A DNA stretch of 64,000 nt from positions 27,386,015 to 27,450,014 of the forward strand of contig JABACO010000001.1 in the NCBI GenBank assembly GCA_013339895.1. Direction: 5' to 3'. How positions within the stretch are numbered: position 1 is the stretch's first letter; each line of letters starts with the position of its first letter. The stretch comes from Ephydatia muelleri. Lineage: Eukaryota; Porifera; Demospongiae; Spongillida; Spongillidae. Below are positions 35,281 through 46,989 of the stretch, in pieces. The position numbers were made by a program, and so were the translations under genes. Under the pieces are notes generated by a model that saw only the letters and a program-made list of their open reading frames with translations, searched no databases and was not told where the DNA came from.

Positions 35281-35800
35281 TGGTGAAGAACAGCAGGGTC
35301 CAGGAACCCAATGTTGAGACTGACCATCTGGAGTCATCCACCTCAGGCTCAGTGAATTTACTCAATCAGAGTTTTGACACTAGGTTCCAACCTACTAGGC
35401 AAGATGTCTGCTGGTCCAGAGGGCATGCACTTCTTCATCAAGTGGTCCAAAACCAACCAGATGGGCAGGTGTGTTCAGCGTACCAAAGACAGGCACATGT
35501 GTCCAGTTCCAGCAATGGAGGCCTACAGAGAATGCTGTCACTGTTCCACTCACTCCTCACCCCTCTTCCACTTCAAAGATGGGAGAACACTCACATCTAA
35601 GAGCTTCCGCTCCACCTTTCTACCCCTGGTATGGTGGAGCTATGTGGCTACAATCCAGCCAAATATAACACCCACATTGGTGCAGCCATGTACAGTAGCT
35701 GCCAGAACAGGCCTTCCCACTGACACCATTTGGAACCTCGGAAGAGGTGAAGCAAAGCATACCAGACATATGTATTGGTGCAGCCACAGTATACATGTAA
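35281..35800 (+). pseudogene. Tyrosine recombinase relic (DIRS/Crypton type)
   Basis: The main frame (from about 35374) encodes MHFFIKWSKTNQMGRCVQRT and MCPVPAMEAYRECC, then SPLFHFKDGRTLTSKSFR. It ends with a degenerate C-terminal core: AARTGLPTDTIWNLGRGEA and HTRHMYW. It parallels FIKRSKTDQ and the LGQW..S..TYAR region of the element at 8.8-9.7 kb. The His-x-x-Arg pair is no longer clear, and upstream sequence is frameshifted. No RT or gag accompanies it, so it is an isolated fragment of a second, related element. Confidence 0.6.
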
Positions 35801-35944
35801 ACTCTAATTGCTAACTAGCGATAGCACAAATTGTGCATGTTTTAACTGCACATTACATGTATCTATGTTCACACAAACCACACACTGTGTGCAGAGACAG
35901 GGGTTGGGCCTGATGCCATAACATGGGAGGGGGGTGGAGTGTGC

Positions 35945-36005
35945 TTTGACCCTGATGCAGGGCTTTGGCCTAGTGGTAGACTGAGCAGCGCCCCGATGTG
36001 TAGAC
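35945..36005 (+). repeat. tRNA-like repeat, copy 2
   Basis: 'gggctttggcctagtggtag' repeats the A-box part of copy 1, then the sequence diverges and no B box follows. Confidence 0.3.
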
Positions 36006-37628
36006 AAAGCTTTCCTTAATGTAAGTATATATTGTGATAGCGCTCTTCCATTGGCGAAGTCCCAGAGAGTGCTTCGCAGTTAAGCGCTTTACGTGTATTG
36101 ATCGACGCACACATGCAGACAAATATTGAAAATGCGGCACATTCAGACTTGATGTTAATCGATCTAGGTAAGACTGAGAAGCCTACGTAGGTCGTAGCTG
36201 TACTGAAAAGTGCTAACGAATCATTTTTTTTCCCCTGCGAGTAAGCGTATCAGTGCACGTGCCTAGCCTACGCGCTTCATTCATCGAGCTGCATGCATGC
36301 AGGCTAAACGAACACTGTTTACAATAAACTTCAAGTGAAAACAACCCACTATATAGGTCAAAAGTGTCCATGACGACGTCTTGTATACAATAAATATAAT
36401 AGCTTCACCATAATGCATTAGCAGTGAGCTAGGTGGTGGGTGTCCCTCTAGCTGGCAGTCTAGACCTATGGGAATTGGGGGGAGGAGGCTAGGGAAAAGG
36501 TTTCCACTTAGCTTTGCTACCTGGCTTGCTATTGGCTCAGATCATCGCCAGCAGCCTCGTTAATCTTCAGCTGAATTAACTTATTATGCACATTTATTCA
36601 CCATTAGACAATTATTGCCAATATTTATTAAATAATTTTGGCAATGGCATACTTATATGAATAAATTATGCGCGGTAGAAATCAATTTTTTGTCTTGATT
36701 TTAGTTAAAGAATGGTTAATGGAATAATTTTTTCGAAGTACATATATCATAATCAGACCGATTTATAGTACATTATAAACTTGTTTAAAATTCAATTTGA
36801 AATAAAAAGCAAGCTAGATGACCGCCTATGTATGAGCCATTTCTGGATATGAAATTACCTGCGTGACAAAATCTCATGACTTCATACATGTATAATGATA
36901 AAGTTGCAAAGCTTCTGGGGCTCCGCCCGAGACACTGATGGGGGAGCTTACAGCGCTTCCCCATACCCCCTAGCTGGACTGGGAGGGGGCTACCCACCCA
37001 CCCATCCAGTCGGAAACCTCCCCGTACAATTCCTGCATGGGCATGGCTACGCCACTGGTGCTAGTACTGTCAAAGCAGGCCCTATGAAATCTGTACATGC
37101 AGGGACTATTGTTCCATGTACATCTAACAAATGAATCATAATACATGTAGACAGGCTGACGTCAAAGCACACATGGCATAAGAACATAAAACTTGACGTA
37201 GACAATTTACGCAGAGATTATATATATATATGATCTCTGATTTACGTAACACCGAAATACTCCAAGCGTTTGAAAAGCGTTAGTGAAGACCCGCGAACTG
37301 CGTTCAGTCGAATCTACTTTGTATGAACAACTTTACTTTTCTCGCTTGGTAAGGGGTTGTGCTAATTACTTTCGTTTCGTTTTTTTAACATCGTATTGTT
37401 CCTAGTTGCGATCGCGCGATTTGAATCGCCATTTTTTTGGCGCTTCGAGGTCATTCGATCCTGTGCGTGTCTTTTACGTTCTACTTTAGTTATTGATGAG
37501 AACTGTTGAAAGACACTTTGGACTCGTTCCGTTGCGCGTACATGTAAGTAGTCGTTTGGGCGGGAAGGGATTTGTATTGTATTGCTTCTTCATATCACTT
37601 CTTAAGTTTGAAATGACGTTTCTTTAGT
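36006..37628. other. No gene recognised
   Basis: AT-rich; GC-rich patch at 36910-37050 with paired 'ctggactggga' and 'cccatccagtc'; hairpin 'cagagattatatat...atgatctctg' at about 37212-37240. Confidence 0.4.
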
Positions 37629-37889
37629 TTGTGGACTCTAAGAGTGGTATTTACCCTTGAGAAACATGAATGTGTTAAGACTGGAACATTTGCTGTGATC
37701 AACGATGAGCCTGGTATTGTTTGCGCAGGTAGTGGGATTGATAGAGTAATGGGTGAACTTTTTACAATTGGACCTGGCACAGTTTGTTGTACATTTTGGT
37801 ACAACACCTCATTCTCTCCAGATCTACTGCCTGCTGTAAAATCACTTTCATCAAGGTCTAGGATAACGGTGTAAGGTCATTTCTTTTTA

Positions 37890-38078
37890 GCAAGAAATGT
37901 AGAGTCCTATGGAAGTTGGGGACCAGAAGCTCAACGTTGTCTCTCCAGACTTGCAGGAAGATTAGCCACCCAACTGGGGCAGCCCAAGTCCTTAACAACT
38001 AATCTGATTTATGGCAGATTAAACTTGACCCTGATCAGAGCCAATTCCAGGGCCATTCTATCTAGACTATATGTTTGA
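37890..38078 (+). pseudogene. Retroelement ORF C-terminal relic, copy 2
   Basis: The frame reads VESYGSWGPEAQRCLSRLAG, RLATQLGQPKSLTTN, LIYGRLNLTLIRANSRAILS and RLYV, then TGA at 38076. It keeps the motif order Y-G-x-W-G, SRLA.RLA, QPKS, LYGRLNLTL.RANSRAILSR of invertebrate retroelement polyprotein tails. A 'ctttttag' acceptor-like string precedes it. This 3' tip is intact, and the frame upstream (37629-37874) is open but unrelated to anything I recognise. Probably the 3' end of a truncated retroelement. Confidence 0.6.
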
Positions 38079-38263
38079 TAGTGTGTAATGTGTTTATAAT
38101 ATATGTATTAATAAGGTTGTATATGTATATGAGTTCTTAATGTTCTGTACGGTTCCAATTAAGCTTGTAGGTCTATTAATATGTGAATGGACATTGATGA
38201 GTGAGCCAAAGAGTACAATAGTAGGGCTATGTAAACCAAAACAATATTTTGAAAGGTGATGTT

Positions 38264-38476
38264 TTACATTGTCAAAAAAAAGAAATGCTTAAAACGTTTC
38301 ATTACATTAACTTTAATCCCCCTAATGTGACGTGGAGAGCAACGAAGGTTAAATCTCTGGGCAAAAGCATGTATTGTTTTTGCAATGGACCTATCATTCT
38401 GGAATAAATGAAGGACATGACCAACTTTGAGTAGTGAGCGATCATGCTCGGGGAAATCTGTGATATATTTCGTCAC
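38264..38476 (-). other. Unassigned 70-codon ORF
   Basis: A minus-strand ATG-to-stop frame with protein-like composition (HDRSLLKVGHVLHLFQNDRS, IHAFAQRFNLRCSPRH). No family recognised. It overlaps the edge of the repeat shared with 19840-20010. Confidence 0.25.
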
Positions 38477-38479
38477 CTA

Positions 38480-40435
38480 CTTTTCGCCAGCATGCATCAG
38501 CTGCAGGCTGCATTCTCGTGCAGAATCCAGGTATCAAAATCAATACTCGGGCCCACCTATCTCAGAGAATAACTAAATTGCAATAAATACTATGAACCAG
38601 TGTCTGAGGAACACACACAAGGAGTAATAATACAATCAGCCAGGATCTAGAACAATGACTTGATGATACACACATGAACTAATTTGGCGGCCGCCTCTGG
38701 TCAAAAGAACAATGCATACACACAAAGGCCTATTGTACAAACTACTGATTTTGCATCACAGCAACAAGTTGACAGGATCAGTGTGGATAAGAGAAGACCA
38801 ATAAAAAATTGAATGAAATGAAACAAAAATCAGTAGTGAGTCTAAGTTTTTTCTTTTCTGCTGGCTCATTGTAGCAATTACTATGGACCCGAGAAGATTC
38901 GTCGAAGGTATTGGATGGAAGAGTTAGTTACATACTTCTCAGCTGGTTTCACAATTATACTTCAGTGCAGCATGATACATGTAGACGTCCATAACTACCT
39001 AAGGCAAGAGCTACTCAGCATTGAAGAAGCATGGGTCACACAGATGTGGGGGCACAGGTTGGGCTGCAACATTATTGGTATAATTATTACTAATGCGCTG
39101 TTGGTATACAACTATTAACATAGTACTAGTCCTAGGAATTTACATGAGTTTGTGAATGACCTTGCTTATCTTGAGTCATTTTAATGGTCACTCCCCCTAC
39201 TGATGATATCATAGGAATACACATGGATACTAGTTAAACTCTCGACTTTCCCTAAGACGTACATATCCCCCCACCCCCCCCCCCACCACCACCACCACCT
39301 TGTACAGTCACAAACGGTATCACATCACACCCACCAGGACAGAAGGATGTCTCAGTCTCAGCCTACTACCCCTAGGATAAGATTGATAACTCCCCTGGGA
39401 CATTATTTATACATACTTGCACATCCCTAGGAGACCCAAGCATGACAGCCCTCCCAAGAATGTTCGTGTTCAGTTTGAGAGTTTTAACACATCAAAGCTA
39501 AACTGATTACAATTGCCTTGGAAGGCAGGCAGGCAGGCAGACAGGCAGGCAGACAGGCAGGCAGACAGGCATAGTACTAACAATAACGACATACCATTAT
39601 GTAATAATTAATATTATTACTCTCTTATATTAAAAACATCATGATACAACAATACAACACACTTAATAATTCATACAATACAAATGTATGAATTATTGCT
39701 ACAGTTCAATAAACTTTATTAATGAAAATAATACTTTTAATGTGGAATATTATAATATTATTATTTTAACAGAAATGCATACACATATGGCTAAGAAAAA
39801 CACAACCTAACATATACTTATTGTAACGCACTCACTCACTCACTCATACAATACAATGAAATAATAATAATAATAATACCATTGTGCACTTGGTAACTTG
39901 TGACAAACATAGAACCCTGATATGATGCGTACTCCACCTTAGTCAGGGAACCAACCACACTCGTAATTGTAGCACCTGATAATGTGCAGAAATTCATTAA
40001 CAAAATGATGACTTAATGTGGTTATGTGCTGAATTTTTAATTAGATGCAGAAGTATTTAAATTTATGCCTTGATTTTCACATGACATTGCTTGCTCTCAT
40101 TGCAATTAAAATAACAGTGTATATTGAAGTTGATTTTTAGCATTTTTAAATGTCCTTTATAATTCAATTAAGATAACCACCGATGCATGGGCGATTTCTA
40201 GATATATTGTGTTGTAAACAATTCATATTTCTTTTGTAAGATGAAAATATAAATAATACACTGCACATGTGAACTGTTATATTGCTTTGAAAACATTGAT
40301 ACAGCTATATGTACATAAATGCCTATCTTTAATACATTCAGAAATAGATGCCATAACATGGTCAATTAAGGTATGAACATGCAGTTTGATATACAATTAT
40401 CTGTCTCAATGTGATATATTGTATGGGTATTCCAG
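38480..40435. other. No gene recognised
   Basis: AT-rich. Contains a C-rich run and 'caccaccaccacc' near 39267-39298, a (GGCA)n/(GACA) tract at 39525-39570 and ATA/AAT-rich DNA at 39580-39900. Confidence 0.5.
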
Positions 40436-40876
40436 GTTTGCTGAACATGGAGTGCATCTACACCATAGCTGGACATGACAGTTTTGATTGGGTGCCTGTT
40501 GGCCGAAGATTTCTAAGTGATCAAAGCAGAGATATTGGCCATGAGGGAGGCAGTGGAAGAGATTGCATGAGGAATAAGCTGTTTTTGAAATGGAAGACAA
40601 AGTCATATCAAGCGTTTGTGAAGATGTTGAGACCTATAGAGAACAGTACTACAGTTAATCATGTTGAAGAGTTTAGAAAGAGGAAGTCACTAGGTAATGT
40701 AAATAATGCAATGCACTACACTGATCTCCATATAATGTTCTCTTGTAGCTAGTACCTTCAATCACTCCACCACTTATGTTCCATTGGGAGTAGTGAAGCA
40801 TGCAGAGTACCTGAAGGGTGTATATAAAGGCAAGCCATGTGGGGAGCGATCGCGACTTCATCCTTGTATGTGGTCA
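40436..40876 (+). pseudogene. Truncated copy of a death-domain gene (two exons)
   Basis: Exon 1 (40436-40693, phase 1-1) encodes a death-domain-like module: GLLNMECIYTIAG, DWVPVGRRFLSD, an acidic loop, LFLKWKTKSYQAFVKMLRPI and ENSTTVNHVEEFR. Exon 2 (40749-40876) starts ASTFNHSTTYVPLGVVKHAE and YLKGVYKGKPCGE, then departs from its homologue at 63450. Both exons parallel 63026-63310 and 63362-63615, with the same splice phases. Death domains mediate homotypic protein contacts in apoptosis and immune signalling. Compared with the 63-kb copy this one lacks several residues in the first helix region and loses the second half of the linker exon. No downstream exon is seen before a MITE at 40965 and an unrelated gene at 41967. 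Confidence 0.6.
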
Positions 40877-40964
40877 GTAAGAGAGACACCTGAGGTGCAA
40901 AAGAGGGTGAGTTGCATATGGGCTGTCAGGAGGGGGAGGCACGTGCTGACTGGTAAACACCTAG

Positions 40965-41115
40965 TCTCATACCCAGACCCACTATGACGTAAGCGTATAT
41001 CGCTTACACTACGGCACCCACCATGACGTAAGCGTTTATCGCTTACAGTTAAACACACGACACTGTCGTAGTGTAAGCGATAAAAGCTTACGTCATTGTG
41101 GGACCGGGTATGAGA
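40965..41115. mobile_element. Fold-back MITE of about 151 bp
   Basis: Terminal arms pair: 'tctcatacccagacccacta' with the complement of 'tgtgggaccgggtatgaga', then 'tgacgtaagcg' and 'cgcttacactacg' with their complements. A second internal 'tgacgtaagcg' copy gives a nested hairpin. Target duplication not resolved. Confidence 0.75.
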
Positions 41116-41966
41116 GTAGTCAACACTTTGACTTTGCTCAAGCTTAGCAAACACAAACTCACACATACATGTACCTGCACATCAAGGGGAAGGAAACATT
41201 CATTTGCGCTTGAAACGTTAATGGCATCTACCAGCAACTGACAGTTATACGATATAGATTGATGATGTGAACTGCAATGCATGCACACAAACGTCACGTA
41301 CCTAATAACAATAATAAGCACCTCACGGTAGCCTCATCTTTACGAAACTCTATAAAATGCGGCATGATGCGTGATATATGAAGCAAGCCAAAATGGAACC
41401 ACATTCTCGTTTACCTTGAATGAAATTCCGTGCATGCACCTCACGTCGTATACGCCTAGGTTTACCTATGAGCTCTTGCCGCAGGAATAAAATAAAAACT
41501 AGGATACTCTACAGTGCAGGTGTTCTGTGACACGCACTGCATACTAGTGTGACTCAATCGCGATGTTATACTACAGTTCAATTTAATTGGGCTGCCCTCA
41601 CCTCCTTCCCCTCAAATGAATTCCCAAGGACTAGATGCACAAAGAATTTATTTGATAGATTGAGAATGGGAATATGGCTCGTGTGTGAGCATGGACGAAT
41701 ATGGTCAGATTACAAAGTGCTTGAACTCTAACTGATGCATAGCCACACGTTACATTCTATTGCGCAACTCTTTTGAACGTCACTGTCAGCTAACGCCCTT
41801 CTGCTTTGCATGGGTGTTCATAACGTCGTAACATAAGAAAAACGACTTTTCAAACAAAATAATACCTGCCAATTCAATATATTAAAAGCTCATTAAGAAA
41901 TACATGTAGTGTATGTAATGTATTGTGTTGTGCAATAACAAAGGTGACAGATTATCCGTTCTGCAG
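41116..41966. other. Upstream region of the Ig/FnIII gene
   Basis: No coding signal. It should contain the promoter and 5' UTR of the gene starting at 41967; no clear TATA box could be singled out. Confidence 0.4.
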
Positions 41967-43467
41967 ATGCTAACTTCGATCAAAAAAAGGCTAATTGCAA
42001 CTAACTTGACTTTCAGTTTATTGTTTGGTCCATTTATGCTCTTCTCAATACCAAGTAAGTGTGTTATGAAAATTGATTTTATAATTCAAATCCAAGTATA
42101 AGGTCATGCTGCATATATTCAAATTGTTATATGCAAAATTAATGCATTAATTAAAACATTATCTTCAGGTGCAGCTGGTTCTGTGCTCCTCTCACCACAA
42201 GGGAACTACACAGTATTTCAGAGCAATGCTTCAGCTGTGTTCAACTGTTCTGGGGATGGATTTGTTGTTAGCTGGGTGTTGAATGGAAGTTCTTATAATG
42301 CAGAACACAGGCAACGAGGAATAATAGTTGCACTCAATCCACCCAGTGGAACCACGACATCATCCAGCCTCCTTGTTCCATCTAGTGCTGCTAACAATAA
42401 CACAGAAGTGGTCTGCAGAGTGATAGACAGCACCTTCTCCAATGTCCAGACAAGTGACACATCCAGTATCACTATTCAAGGTGAGGCGTAATCATTGTAT
42501 AGTGCGTAACCTAACATATATGTTTAGATCTATTGCACACATTGCATACATGTACTTTCAGGTCCTCTTGTTGCACCATATGACTTCTCAGTAGCAATGT
42601 CCAACACCTCCAACGCCACCTTAATACTCTCCTGGGGTGCTCCATTCTCTCTTGATGTCACTGGCTCTCCTGAGATACTCTATTACACCCTGTGTACCAA
42701 TATCACCATATATGGATGTAGGACCATCCACAGTGATCCAGACTGTTCATTTCCAAGGAAATGTACCTTGGTCATTGATATAACTAACTCTTCACTGATT
42801 GGTGCTGATGAACGACAAACCAAAGTCAATGTGAGTTATGGTGATTATATCCAGTTCACATTCTTTGCTGTCAATGGAGCTGGGAATGGAGATGTGGCCA
42901 ACTTTGTCTTTTTATATATTCTGCCGGGGAAGTCAGGTTAGTATTATCATTGCATTATTGAAATAATAAAATATTTCTGAGCATGTTGCAATGTATAATT
43001 TGTTATGAATGCAAGATTTGTTTTCATGCACTAGATGTACAGTGCCATTATTTACATTATAAGAGCAATTAGTCCTTCACATGTCTTGCGTGAGTTTAAA
43101 AGCAGATAAAGGTCTGACCTATATGGATTCACGTTGTGCAATGGCATTCATATTATTTGGGAATAAAGCAAAACATTTCAAGCTCCTTAGTTCGAATTAA
43201 TTGAGCGATTTGTTTCAAAACCTTAAAAGCAATATGCGTTTATGATGTTCATACAGGGTTGTCTCCAAGCCAAACAGCAGCACCAACAATGTGTTGTGAT
43301 TCTACCATGTCAGAGAATGGTAATGCAACACCAGGTAATCATTTACATGATTTCATGATTTGAATATGTGGAATTTATCTTTATTTTCTCCTATAACAGA
43401 ACTTTCAATATCCATTGCTACAGTTGCAATTGCAATGTCTGCTGTATTATTGTCTTCTTTGCACTAA
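41967..43467 (+). CDS. Secreted or surface Ig plus fibronectin-III-like protein, five exons
   Basis: The exons are 41967-42054, 42169-42480, 42562-42936, 43257-43334 and 43400-43467. All introns are GT..AG, every junction is phase 1, and the total of 921 nt gives 306 aa. Exon 1 is a signal peptide (basic start, then LTFSLLFGPFMLFSIP). Exon 2 is an Ig-like domain (VFNCSGDG, VVSWVLNG, VVCRV: Cys, Trp, Cys). Exon 3 is fibronectin III-like (LILSWGAPFSLDV, YYTLCTN, FFAVNGAGNG) with many N-x-S/T sites. Exon 4 is a Ser/Thr/Cys linker. Exon 5 ends in a hydrophobic stretch (ISIATVAIAMSAVLLSS) three residues before the stop. The protein is therefore either GPI-anchored or a membrane protein with almost no cytoplasmic tail. 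Each domain equals one phase 1-1 exon, as expected from exon shuffling. Its ligand is unknown. Confidence 0.82.
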
Positions 43468-43611
43468 TTATGGATATTTAAGTAATCATTTACATTATTT
43501 CATTATTTGAATATGAGTAATTTATATTTTTATTTTTTCCTACATTAGCATCGGAGTCGTGCACGCATTCCAGCTACTATGATACTAGTAAGTACCTTGT
43601 CATTGTCTAGA
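43468..43611 (+). other. Duplicated intron end with a possible alternative last exon
   Basis: Bases 43480-43548 repeat the preceding intron (43334-43399): 'agtaatcatttacatta', 'atttgaatatg', 'ttattttttcc', ending in an acceptor 'acattag'. The following sequence (from 43549, same phase) reads ASESCTHSSYYDTSKYLVIV and stops at TAG (43609-43611). If used, it would replace the hydrophobic C-terminus with a short polar tail. Confidence 0.45.
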
Positions 43612-43640
43612 CCCCCCCCCCCCCCCCCCCCCCCCCCCCG
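43612..43640. repeat. Poly(C) tract
   Basis: About 28 C residues directly after the possible alternative last exon. Confidence 0.9.
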
Positions 43641-43784
43641 ATGTCGGGCATCTCTCGTACGCAATTGGAGAACACAGCGAAGAGAGGTTTGGATGTGTGT
43701 ATTCCCAGTACACATCGGTACAGACAATGCTTTCTCATGAGGATGAGGAACAGTGCGAAGTAGAGACTGTATGGAGGAACATGT

Positions 43785-44075
43785 GTAGTGTGGAGGGACA
43801 TGTGAAGTGTGGACGGACATGCATACTGTGGAGGGACATGTGTAGTGTGGAGGGACATGTGTAGTGTGGAGGGACATGTGTAGTGTGGAGGGGCATGTGT
43901 AGTGTGGAGGGACATGTGTAGTGTGGAGGGACATGTGTAGTGTGAGGGACATGTGTAGTGTGGAGGGACATGTGTAGTGTGGAGGGACATGTGTAGTGTG
44001 GAGGGACATGCATGTGTAGTGTGGAGGGACATGTGTAGTGTGGAGGGACATGGAGGGACATGCGTAGTAGGAGTG
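43785..44075. repeat. 19-bp minisatellite, about 15 copies
   Basis: Unit 'acatgtgtagtgtggaggg' with variants ('gggcatg', 'acatgcatactgtggaggg') and one unit shortened by 2 bp. Antisense frames read as repeated PSTLHMSLHTTHV-like peptides and are artefacts. Confidence 0.93.
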
Positions 44076-46259
44076 TTGAGTAAAGCCACGCCTGGACAAT
44101 CAAAATTTTGCATGACATTGCACAATCTTTTCCATAATTACTCTTCTCATCAATAAGAACTAAAATGCAAATTTGGGAGTCTCCAGCACTTAGCACTTTT
44201 AAAACTAGCCCTTGTTAAACATTTCGCATTTTTGACTGCATTGTGTAAACAGAGGTGGCATTTCTAGTCATAAATCACTGTGCAATTGATATTTGGGTTA
44301 GTACAGTATGCCAAATTATAGTGTGCCATGTGATCTTGGCTAGCAAGTTATTTTGCTATCCTCACAGAGCCGACATATTAACAGTACACATCAGTGACAT
44401 TCTGACTTTTGTTAAGCCTACAACCAACACTGAACAAACTTACCAACAACGAAATGGACAGTGCAAAACGAGCACTGAAACGGTGTATATATTTACTTGT
44501 GTGATTTGTGTACATATATATGCCTGAAATGCTGTTTTCCCCCTTGGTTTTAAAGGTTATGACAGCTATGTTACATGCATGTACGTTAGAGATGTTTGAT
44601 AGTTCATCAAAGCATAAACATGTGGTTAGGTTGGAGGCAGGGTGAGTTGCACCAAGCAGCTGGGAACAGTATCTTCCCATTGTCCACACACTAAACCCAG
44701 TTCCAGCCCACCTGCTAATTTTGCATACACAGTAGCTGTTCCATATTGAAGAGTCTTTTTACAGTATAAAATGGTATGTCAGATCAATAGGATCTTTTTA
44801 TTTAATGCTAAATTTATTGATGAGAGCTAGTTGAAGGGTACACACAATACAGCGCATCAAATAGTGTCCAAGGAAAAGGTCACAATAATCAGAAGACCTC
44901 TACGGGATGACTTTCTGCACTTAATAATGTCACATGACCCCCCCATCCATGTGTGTGAAATTTGAATCAGACATGCAGAAACCTACGTATACTTGGCTAG
45001 TAATGACTCTTCCGGAAATATGAGATCACAGCAACCTTCATGAAGAGCGTCATCCAATCCAATGAACACCACCCATTAGCTCCTTCAATTATCGATTGAA
45101 CCTATAATGAGAGACAAGATCAAGATTACAAATTTGCCCAGCTGAACTTCCCGTGGGATAATACCCTCTCCCTTTCTTGCCCTTAAGGCATGAGTGTGAT
45201 ATGGTGTGTGGTGAGAATTAGACATTGGGGTATGGTATGAGCTTGATGTTTTTTTTTAATACATAATTTACTCAAAATAGCAGATTTCACTAGAATAAGT
45301 GCAAAATAATTGAATTTCAGTTAGATTTCGAATGGTGAAGCTAAAAAAGTTAGCATGACACATGATCCATCAGATTGAATAAACCGAATTACGGTATGGA
45401 CATTTATGGCGTACAATAAGCTCGTTATAAAATTAACATGCAAAGAAGGCAGTTTATGCAAAACCAGTTACCTACATGTATTACTGTAATGCAAAATACT
45501 TTTGATGCTATCAAACAACCACTTATTAATCCAATACTCCGTATGCGCTGAGAAAAGAACATCGGTTCACAATACACTAAGTCACTAACAGTTGCGCATC
45601 TCGGTGCTTATTTACCTCGATGGAATACCAATGCCTGGCAAAATAAACAAAGGGTCAAATGCCGCGGTGAGGAAACAGCTAGAACGCAACACGTGCAAGT
45701 GTGCATGCAAGTGCACAAGCTTCACTGAGGAATTGCTGACCGCTTTCCAATCCAAAGACTGCCCTGAGATCCCACAGCACAAAAGGAGAAGCGCCCTTAC
45801 AAGTGCTTACTGAAGCCATTTGATTGGGTCAGATGGGGTGCAAGGTACCAGTTTAGATGGATGTCTTTTTACCACACTCCAGGGTTGTATGCCTGTCTAT
45901 AAGGATACATGTAGATATGGCCATTCCTGCTAGCCCCATACAGCCACCATTAGCAGCCACCCAGCACCCAGACACTGAGTGAGCTGGAATGCTCTATTGG
46001 TCTAAGTGTGCTCACACAACCAATGCAGCTTCCATGTCACAGGCTATTATATTCCATGCACTTGTCTGGCCGGATCCACCTAAGTGCCGCAGGCATTGTA
46101 CCTGCTGTCATTCCACTGCACCCTTGGAGTGAAAGGATGTTAATCCCACTTCTAGCTTGATTCAGCAACTCATGCATGATGTTAAGGGTTGTGTGTTAAG
46201 TTAAGGGCGTACCCGCTGTTTCACTTTGGAGTTTGGAGGAAACTCGAACATTGGTAGGG
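44076..46259. other. No supported gene
   Basis: AT-rich. A 73-codon plus-strand frame at 45592-45813 carries a small Cys cluster (NTCKCACKCTSF) and a basic tail but lacks recognisable similarity. Confidence 0.4.
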
Positions 46260-46320
46260 GATTCCAACAGGTGGGACGATGATATGACTCATAACATCGT
46301 CCCATGCACCTGTTGGAATC
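46260..46320. repeat. Short near-perfect hairpin
   Basis: 'gattccaacaggtg' then 'ggacgatg', a 13-base loop, 'catcgtcc', 'catg', 'cacctgttggaatc'. The two arm blocks pair exactly, apart from a small bulge. Confidence 0.85.
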
Positions 46321-46469
46321 TGCATGTATATGCCGTTCTCCTTACTGATTAGCATTTATAATTAGCATCTGGTGCAGGACTTTACTAAAGGCGTTTCTAC
46401 GCAAAAGGCACCTTAATGAGTCGGCATTTCCAAGGTTATTGTATATAATAATAAAAATGTTGAAATGTA

Positions 46470-46593
46470 TCGTGACAGTTGCCAAGTGAATATTGAGCAC
46501 ACTGCGCATTGCAAATATTTTCTGTAATCCTGCATGTAACTGATCCTTAAGTAGACTCTGCGCTGCATTGATCACATTATAAGTCAGCATCAC
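46470..46593 (-). pseudogene. Ulp1-like protease fragment, N-terminal catalytic region
   Basis: The minus-strand frame reads MLTYNVINAAQSLLKDQL and HAGLQKIFAM. This matches the 'L.D..INAAQ.LL..Q....GLQ' start of C48/Ulp1-like peptidase domains carried by invertebrate transposon-type proteins. No downstream His/Asp/Cys region follows within the fragment. A different piece of the same family (Cys region plus PHD) lies upstream at 47551-47925. Confidence 0.45.
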
Positions 46594-46729
46594 ACTTCTT
46601 AATTGCTGCTGATGGAGATAATGTTAATTCGGATTGAGCTGTACTTCGATTGCCATCGCAATAGCATCAACAATTAAGCTCTGGGGATGGCATATCGTTT
46701 GATAACTTCTGAGAGACTAATTTCCTTCG

Positions 46730-46985
46730 AACGCATAACGGACAGCACAAGTTGTACAGTAGAAGTGATGTTGCTGTTATAGAAAATTGTTCAGTACAAA
46801 TGTGATCAAGAAATGGTATAGCGATGTTTTTCTTGTGGTATTCCATAGCTGACAGTGAAGCAATATTACTGCGATATTGCTGTCTTGTAGCAACACGAGG
46901 CATGGATGGTGATCGAGGTGCCAACGTTCTCTGCCATTCTTGTTGCCTGATCATAAATGACTCTAAACCATTGTCAATGTAACTG
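46730..46985 (-). pseudogene. hAT-type transposase fragment (THAP9/52-kDa-repressor-like)
   Basis: The minus-strand frame encodes PRVATRQQYRSNIASLSAME, YHKKNIAIPFLDHI and CTEQFS. The pattern 'R...RQ.HRSN....S..EYY..NIAIP.LDH....L..RFS' is typical of the middle of hAT-related transposases (P52-repressor/ZMYM-like group). Neither the zinc-finger start nor the C-terminal dimerisation region is present nearby. The upstream 46990-47108 stretch is a repeat also found at 16913-17050 and may be from the same gene. Confidence 0.5.
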
Positions 46986-46989
46986 ACCA

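Noticed and set aside
40436..43467. Single fusion gene joining the 40.4-kb death domain to the Ig/FnIII protein
   Set aside because: The Ig/FnIII gene has its own ATG and signal peptide at 41967, and a MITE plus noncoding DNA lies between.
43545..44196. Minus-strand frames with HTTHVPPHYTCPST-type repeats
   Set aside because: Translation of the 19-bp minisatellite and the neighbouring poly(C) run.
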